This document shows, piece by piece, positions 59,069 to 64,000 of a stretch of DNA of 64,000 bases. Source of the DNA: Rothia nasisuis (lineage in GTDB: Bacteria > Actinomycetota > Actinomycetes > Actinomycetales > Micrococcaceae); assembly GCF_928381405.1 (NCBI RefSeq), contig NZ_CAKMSB010000005.1, positions 62,001-126,000 of the forward strand, written 5' to 3'. The notes below the pieces were generated by a model. That model saw nothing but the letters and a program-made list of their open reading frames with translations, had not been told where the DNA came from and did no database searches. The position numbers and the translations under genes were made by a program. Position 1 is the first letter of the stretch. Every line of letters begins with the position of its first letter.

Positions 59069-61240
59069 ATGTCTCTGACTCCTCCTCTTGCCAAGCGCGT
59101 ACCCGTTGAGCGCACTCATCACGGCGATACTTTTGTTGACCACTACGAGTGGTTGCGCGATAAGGGGAGCAGCGAGGTTTTAGAGCATCTGCGGGCTGAG
59201 AACGCCTTTACCGAAACCGTCACGGCAGACCAGCAGCCCCTGCGTGACGCTATCTTTGAGGAGATTAAGGGGCGTACCCAGCTGACCGACATGTCGGTGC
59301 CCTCGCGCCGCGGGGCCTGGTGGTACTTTAACCGCACGGTTGCCGGTGAGCAGTACCCGGTCATGTGCCGCGTCCCCGCCCTGACGGAGGGCAGCGTGGA
59401 AGAGCGCTACCGGCCACCGGTCGTGCGCCCCGGTGAGCCGCTTGACGGCGAGCAGGTGGTACTGGACTGCAACGAGTTTGCCCGGGATATGGCCTTTTTC
59501 TCACTAGGCTCCTTCCAGGTCACCCGTGATGGTTCCCTGCTGACTTTCGGGGTCGATGACTCTGGCGACGAACGCTACACCCAGTATTTTAAAGACCTAA
59601 ACACCGGCGAGATTCTGGAAGAAAAGATTGAGGACGTCGTCGCTGGGGCTTTCTTTGCCTCGGGGGCCAAGCACCTGATTTACTCGGTGGCCGATGAATC
59701 CTGGCGGCCCTACGAAGTGCGCGCCCACGCTATCGGCACTGGTTCTTCCCAGGACCTGGTGCTCTATCATGAGGCAGATCAGGGCATGTGGCTTGACGCT
59801 GGTATGTCCTCTTCGCGCACCCACCTGGTGATTTCGTCGAGCAACTCTGAGTACAGTGAAACCTACGTCATCAATATCCATGAGCTGGGCCAGCTAGAAC
59901 CCACCCTCGTTATGAGCCGGGAACACAAGATCGCCCACTCCACTGACATTATTGATGTCGAGGGCACCGGCTACCTGGTCTTGGGCCATAACAAGGACGC
60001 CCCCAACATGGAGCTTGTGATGCTCCCCCTGCAGGACGAGCACCGCCCCCTGGAAGATATGATGCAGGAGTGGGTACCCCTGGTGCCCCACCGCGCGGAC
60101 GTCCGCCTGGAATCGGTTAAGTTCTCCCGCAACCACCTGGTCCTGATGGCCCGGGAGAACACCACCGTCAAGGTGTTTGTGGCCCCGCGTACCGCACTGG
60201 CTGAGCAGGTTGCTGCGGCCCACCCCCAGGGAATTGAGCTACATGAGCCCGGTGGATTTACCGAAGAGCTCTACACCTCGGCTTTCTCGGGCGTGAATAT
60301 CATGTCCCCGGTCATCCGCCTGAACTACACCTCCTACCTAATCCCCAACAGCGTCTACGACTACTTCCCCGACACTGACGACCTGGTACTACGCCGCCGC
60401 ACCCCCGTGCTTGGCTACGAGCCTGAGAACTACACCGCCTACCGCATGTGGGCACCGGCAGCCGACGGGGCCATGATTCCGCTTTCCGTTATGCACCGCG
60501 CTGACCTCGACAAGTCGCAGGAAAACCCCGTCATCCAGTACGGCTACGGCTCCTATGAGTCCTCTATGGACCCCTACTTCTCTACCGCCCGCCTGAGCGT
60601 GCTGGACCGCGGCGTCATTTTCGTCGTTGCCCATATTCGCGGCGGCGGTGAAATGGGCCGGGCCTGGTACACCGAGGGTAAGAAGCTGGCTAAGAAAAAT
60701 ACCTTCACCGATTTCATCGATGCAACTGACTTCTTAGCCTCCCAGACCTGGGTAAACGCCACCCGTATCGGCATTATGGGCGGTTCGGCCGGTGGCCTGC
60801 TCATGGGTGCTGTGGTCAACATGGCTCCTGAAAAGTACGCAGTCTGTGTAGCCCAGGTTCCCTTTGTGGATGCTCTCACCACCATTCTTGACCCCGAGCT
60901 GCCGCTCTCGGCCCTGGAGTGGGAAGAATGGGGCAACCCCCTCACCGATCGGGAGGTCTACGACTACATGAAGTCCTACACCCCCTACGAGAACATCCGC
61001 CCAGTCAAGTACCCGGCCATCGCGGCGGTCACCTCCCTCAACGACACCCGCGTCTACTACGTCGAACCGGCCAAGTGGGTTGCAGCCCTGCGTGAGACCA
61101 TCGACCCGGCCTCCCCCACTCCCCTGCTCAAAATTGAGATGGACGGCGGCCACGGCGGTGGCTCAGGCCGCTACACCGCCTGGCGCGAAATCGCCTGGGA
61201 CTACTCCTTCCTGCTCACCCACCTGGGTATCACCTCCTAA
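59069..61240 (+). CDS. ptrB: Oligopeptidase B (S9A serine peptidase)
   Basis: Cleaves short peptides after Arg or Lys. 723 residues: N-terminal PVERTHHGDTFVDHYEWLRD, a seven-bladed propeller (about 75-410) that admits only short peptides, then the hydrolase domain with Ser in IGIMGGSAGGLLMGAV (about 572), Asp in VTSLNDTRVYYVEPAKW (about 657) and His in MDGGHGGGSGRYTAWRE (about 693). AAAGGG upstream supports ATG 59069; ATG 59066 and GTG 59054 are also in frame. No signal peptide. Divergent from metY. Confidence 0.93.
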   Translation: MSLTPPLAKRVPVERTHHGDTFVDHYEWLRDKGSSEVLEHLRAENAFTETVTADQQPLRDAIFEEIKGRTQLTDMSVPSRRGAWWYFNRTVAGEQYPVMCRVPALTEGSVEERYRPPVVRPGEPLDGEQVVLDCNEFARDMAFFSLGSFQVTRDGSLLTFGVDDSGDERYTQYFKDLNTGEILEEKIEDVVAGAFFASGAKHLIYSVADESWRPYEVRAHAIGTGSSQDLVLYHEADQGMWLDAGMSSSRTHLVISSSNSEYSETYVINIHELGQLEPTLVMSREHKIAHSTDIIDVEGTGYLVLGHNKDAPNMELVMLPLQDEHRPLEDMMQEWVPLVPHRADVRLESVKFSRNHLVLMARENTTVKVFVAPRTALAEQVAAAHPQGIELHEPGGFTEELYTSAFSGVNIMSPVIRLNYTSYLIPNSVYDYFPDTDDLVLRRRTPVLGYEPENYTAYRMWAPAADGAMIPLSVMHRADLDKSQENPVIQYGYGSYESSMDPYFSTARLSVLDRGVIFVVAHIRGGGEMGRAWYTEGKKLAKKNTFTDFIDATDFLASQTWVNATRIGIMGGSAGGLLMGAVVNMAPEKYAVCVAQVPFVDALTTILDPELPLSALEWEEWGNPLTDREVYDYMKSYTPYENIRPVKYPAIAAVTSLNDTRVYYVEPAKWVAALRETIDPASPTPLLKIEMDGGHGGGSGRYTAWREIAWDYSFLLTHLGITS

Positions 61241-61293
61241 CCACCCCCTGATGCCCTCTGGCAAGGGCCCTCACATGACTCATGACCAGAGAA

Positions 61294-61336
61294 AAGCCGC
61301 CTGTACCGGGGCTGTCTGCCCCGCCACAGGCGGCTT
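61294..61336. terminator. Terminator between ptrB and gatB
   Basis: AAGCCGCCTGT (61294-61304) pairs with ACAGGCGGCTT (61326-61336), with GGGGC-TGTCT-GCCCC inside. On the minus strand TTTTC follows, serving gatB; on the plus strand it can serve ptrB. Confidence 0.85.
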
Positions 61337-61359
61337 AGTGCTGGTTTAAGAGCTGTACT

Positions 61360-62865
61360 TTAGCCCTCAACCCCCAGCTTTTCGAGAATGAGCTCGCGCA
61401 CGCGTCCGGCATCCGCCTGGCCCCGGGTAGCCTTCATCACCTGGCCGACCACAGCACCGGCGGCCTGGACCTTACCGGCACGAATCTTGTCGGCAACGTC
61501 GGGCATTGCAGCCAGGGCCTCGTCGATAGCGGCGGTCAGAGCTGAATCATCAGAGACAACGGCCAGGCCGCGCTTTTCCACAATCTCAGCCGGGGTGCCT
61601 TCACCGTCGATCACCAAGCCCAGCACCTGGCGGGCAATCTTATCGTTGATTTTCTTACCCTCAATGAGCTGGTTAAGCTCGACGATGGTAGCTGCGGTGG
61701 CCCCGGTTTCGGTCAGCTCAACCTCGCGCTCCTTGGCAATACGGGCAATCTCGCCCATCCACCACTTACGGGCAACAGAGGCAGGAGCACCGGCGGCTAC
61801 GGTCTCTTCAATGGCGTCCATGGCACCGGCGTTGACCACGTCGCGGAACTCTTCGTCGGTAAAGCCCCAGTCGGCCTTCAGTCGGCGGCGTCGCTCGGCG
61901 GGAGGTTCGGGCAGCTCGGCGCGCAGGCGCTCAATCCACTCTTCGTCGGTGACCACGGGAACCAGGTCGGGCTCGGGGAAGTAGCGGTAGTCATCGGCGT
62001 CGGACTTGGGGCGGCCGCTGGTGGTCTCGCGGGTGTCCTCGTGCCAGTGGCGGGTTTCCTGAACAATCTTTTCGCCAGCTTCAAGCACGGCCGCGTGACG
62101 CTGAATCTCGTAGCGCACCGCGCGCTCAACTGAGCGCAGGGAGTTGACGTTCTTGGTCTCTGAGCGGGTACCGAACTCGGTAGAACCCTTGGGCATGAGC
62201 GAGACGTTGGCGTCGCAACGCACGTTACCGCGCTCCATGCGGGCATCCGAAATACCCAGGTTCTTGACGATTTCGCGGATAGCGGCCACGTAGGCACGGG
62301 CCAGCTCGGGAGCACGCCCCCCTGCACCCACGATGGGGCGGGTCACAATTTCAATCAGGGGCACACCGGCACGATTGTAGTCGACCAGGGAGAAGTCCGC
62401 GCCCTGAATACGGCCAGCGGTGCCGCCCTTGTGGGTGAGCTTACCGGCGTCCTCTTCCATGTGGGCCCGCTCAATGTCGATGGTGAAGACGGTGCCGTCC
62501 TCCAGCTCAACATCCAGGGACCCGTTGGCGGCGATAGGCTCGTCGTACTGGGAGGTCTGGAAGTTCTTGGGGGTGTCGGGGTAGAAGTAGTTCTTGCGGG
62601 CGAAGTGGCTGACGGGTGCAATCTCGCAGCCCAGAGCCAGGCCCAGCTTGATAGCAGACTCAACGGCCTTACCGTTGACCACCGGCAACACGCCGGGCAG
62701 GCCCAGGGAGACGGGGGTGACGTTGGTGTTGGGGGTGTCGCCGAACTCGTTGGGAGCGGCGTCGAACATCTTGGTTGCGGTGTTGAGTTCTACGTGAACC
62801 TCGAAGCCGAGTACGGGGTCGTACTTCTCCATGGCTTCCTCAAAGGACAGGATTTGGTCAGACAT
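61360..62865 (-). CDS. gatB: Asp/Glu-tRNA amidotransferase subunit B
   Basis: Kinase-amidase partner that converts Glu-tRNA-Gln (and Asp-tRNA-Asn) to the amide form. 501 residues: [91 protein letters not shown] and [20 protein letters not shown], then the helical GatB/YqeY tail. Start directly follows the gatA stop (TAAATG). GatC presumably lies upstream of gatA outside the window. Confidence 0.97.
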   Translation of the reverse strand: MSDQILSFEEAMEKYDPVLGFEVHVELNTATKMFDAAPNEFGDTPNTNVTPVSLGLPGVLPVVNGKAVESAIKLGLALGCEIAPVSHFARKNYFYPDTPKNFQTSQYDEPIAANGSLDVELEDGTVFTIDIERAHMEEDAGKLTHKGGTAGRIQGADFSLVDYNRAGVPLIEIVTRPIVGAGGRAPELARAYVAAIREIVKNLGISDARMERGNVRCDANVSLMPKGSTEFGTRSETKNVNSLRSVERAVRYEIQRHAAVLEAGEKIVQETRHWHEDTRETTSGRPKSDADDYRYFPEPDLVPVVTDEEWIERLRAELPEPPAERRRRLKADWGFTDEEFRDVVNAGAMDAIEETVAAGAPASVARKWWMGEIARIAKEREVELTETGATAATIVELNQLIEGKKINDKIARQVLGLVIDGEGTPAEIVEKRGLAVVSDDSALTAAIDEALAAMPDVADKIRAGKVQAAGAVVGQVMKATRGQADAGRVRELILEKLGVEG

Positions 62866-64000
62866 TTACTTAGCTCCTTCGAAGTCGAAGTCACGAATCA
62901 GGGCTGCGGTATCGGGCAGCTGCTCGTGCAAGTAGCCGCCCCACTTGGCGGTCAGCAGGGCTTCTAGGCCAGCACCGGCGCGGTAGAGGCGGGCGTCCTC
63001 GTGGGCGGGGGCGGTGAACTGGATGCCGACGGGCAGGCCGTCCTCATCTGCCAGGCCACCGGGCAGCGACAGGGAGGGCACACCGGCTAAGTTGGTGGGG
63101 ACGGTGGCGATATCGCCCTTGTACATAGCCATGGGATCGCCGGAGGTCTTCTCACCCAGCTTGTAGGCGGTGGTGGGGGCGGTGGGGCTAATCAGTACGT
63201 CAGCAACCTCAAAGGCCTTGGCGTAGTCGCGCTGAATCAGGGTGCGCACCTTCTGGGCTGAACCGTAGTAGGCGTCGTAGTAGCCAGCTGACAGGGCGTA
63301 GGTGCCCAGGATGATGCGGCGCTTGGCTTCTGAACCGAAACCGGCTGCACGGGAGGCTGCCATGACGCGCTCGATGGTGACGTTGCCTTCTTCGGGCAGC
63401 TTGCGCAGACCGAAGCGGACGCCGTCGTACTTGGCCAGGTTGGAGGAAACCTCGGAAGACATAATCAGGTAGTAGGCCCCGATCGCTTCCTTGACGGAGG
63501 GCAGGGAGACCTCAACGATCTCTGCACCGGCTTCTTTGAGCAGTTCCAGGGATTCGTTGAAGCGGGCCATGACGCCGGGCTGGAAGCCCTCGCCGGTCAG
63601 TTCCTTGATGACGCCAACGCGCAGCCCTTTCAGGCCACCGTCAGCAGCCCCGGCGCGGGCGGCGTCCGCGTAGGCGGGGACGGGCTCGTTCAGGGAGGTG
63701 GAATCCTTGGGGTCGTGGCCACCGATGACCTCGTGCAGCAGGGCGGTATCGAGGACGGTGCGGGCGCAGGGGCCGACCTGGTCCAGGGAAGAGGCCATGG
63801 CGATGACGCCGTAGCGGGAGACAGAACCGTAGGTGGGCTTGACGCCGACCGAGCCTGTGACTGCTGCGGGCTGACGGATAGAGCCACCTGTGTCGGTGCC
63901 CAGGGCCAGGGGAGCCTGGAAGGCTGCCACCGCTACAGCAGAGCCACCGCCGGAACCACCGGGAATACGGTCTAGGGCCCAGGGGTTGCGGGTAACACCG
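62866..64000 (-). CDS. gatA: Asp/Glu-tRNA amidotransferase subunit A, partial
   Basis: C-terminal 377 or so residues; the N-terminus lies beyond the window. Supplies ammonia from glutamine to GatB. The visible start reads [20 protein letters not shown] then [20 protein letters not shown] and [20 protein letters not shown], including the amidase Ser-rich signature (actinobacterial form GGSGGGS). Further blocks: [19 protein letters not shown] and [19 protein letters not shown]. Reads leftward into gatB with no gap. Confidence 0.96.
   Translation of the reverse strand, partial: GVTRNPWALDRIPGGSGGGSAVAVAAFQAPLALGTDTGGSIRQPAAVTGSVGVKPTYGSVSRYGVIAMASSLDQVGPCARTVLDTALLHEVIGGHDPKDSTSLNEPVPAYADAARAGAADGGLKGLRVGVIKELTGEGFQPGVMARFNESLELLKEAGAEIVEVSLPSVKEAIGAYYLIMSSEVSSNLAKYDGVRFGLRKLPEEGNVTIERVMAASRAAGFGSEAKRRIILGTYALSAGYYDAYYGSAQKVRTLIQRDYAKAFEVADVLISPTAPTTAYKLGEKTSGDPMAMYKGDIATVPTNLAGVPSLSLPGGLADEDGLPVGIQFTAPAHEDARLYRAGAGLEALLTAKWGGYLHEQLPDTAALIRDFDFEGAK

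Noticed and set aside
62431-62967. 178-codon plus-strand frame
   Set aside because: Antisense to gatB/gatA; a Gly/Val-rich mirror of high-GC3 codons.
63940-63999. GatA active-site change (GGSGGGS instead of GGSSGGS)
   Set aside because: This form is the usual one in actinobacterial GatA, so I do not treat it as a lost residue.

Overview
The window is chromosomal DNA from a high-GC Gram-positive bacterium, most likely the genus Rothia or a close relative in the Micrococcaceae. The reasons are the actinobacterial gene orders (rimP-nusA-ylxR-infB-rbfA-truB; rip1-ispG-GNAT; rpsB-tsf-pyrH-frr-cdsA), an actinobacterial SAM-IV riboswitch, a Gly/Ala/Pro-rich IF-2, an archaeal-type glycyl-tRNA synthetase, frequent GTG/TTG starts and dense hairpins between genes. 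Genus is an inference from memory of protein families; no search was run.

Layout. 1-7.2 kb is the leftward translation-factor operon rimP, nusA, ylxR (probably with a CTG start), infB, rbfA, truB and a partial membrane protein. 7.4-16.9 kb holds a ferritin-like lipoprotein-type protein, a TSUP transporter, proS, a secreted LGFP-repeat protein and the GNAT-ispG-rip1 cluster. 17.3-20.7 kb is a rightward fermentation operon in which pyruvate formate-lyase is in two pieces: pflB lacks its C-terminal glycyl-radical domain, and a separate 83-residue gene (grcA) supplies it, followed by the activase pflA. This block, an AraC/GlxA regulator and an isochorismatase-like hydrolase separate dxr (22.6 kb) from its usual partners rip1 and ispG. 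24-31 kb carries a lipase-like hydrolase, an ABC exporter, a small stress membrane protein, an acetate permease pair (DUF485-actP) and a protein made of four DivIVA-type repeats. 30.3-34.6 kb is cdsA, frr, pyrH, tsf, rpsB. 35-43.9 kb has an M23 peptidase, tRNA-Ile2(CAU), a GT4 glycosyltransferase, a holin-X membrane protein, an M20 amidohydrolase, tRNA-Asn, dnaG, a small membrane protein and dgt.

43.9-48.4 kb is the accessory part. A GAP-family membrane gene faces a TetR repressor gene cut after 45 codons by a 902-bp IS5-family element with perfect 18-bp ends. Next comes an AT-rich pair, a secreted DUF6973 (toxin-like) protein and a small two-helix membrane protein, then about 0.8 kb without genes but with palindromes, and a plasmid Rep C-terminal remnant fused to a beheaded GNAT gene. 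48.4-64 kb returns to core genes: a VOC protein, dusB, an HTH/DUF3887-membrane protein pair with twin operators, an ATL protein, two acetyltransferases, glyS, an S4 protein, an esterase, metY-metX under a SAM-IV riboswitch, oligopeptidase B and gatB-gatA (gatA runs off the end).

Across the window, long palindromes sit between genes. The octamer AAGGACGC recurs there, often as inverted pairs forming terminator stems; a 61-bp palindrome occurs twice; and a hairpin with a conserved loop but different stem occurs twice. No rRNA or CRISPR array was seen.
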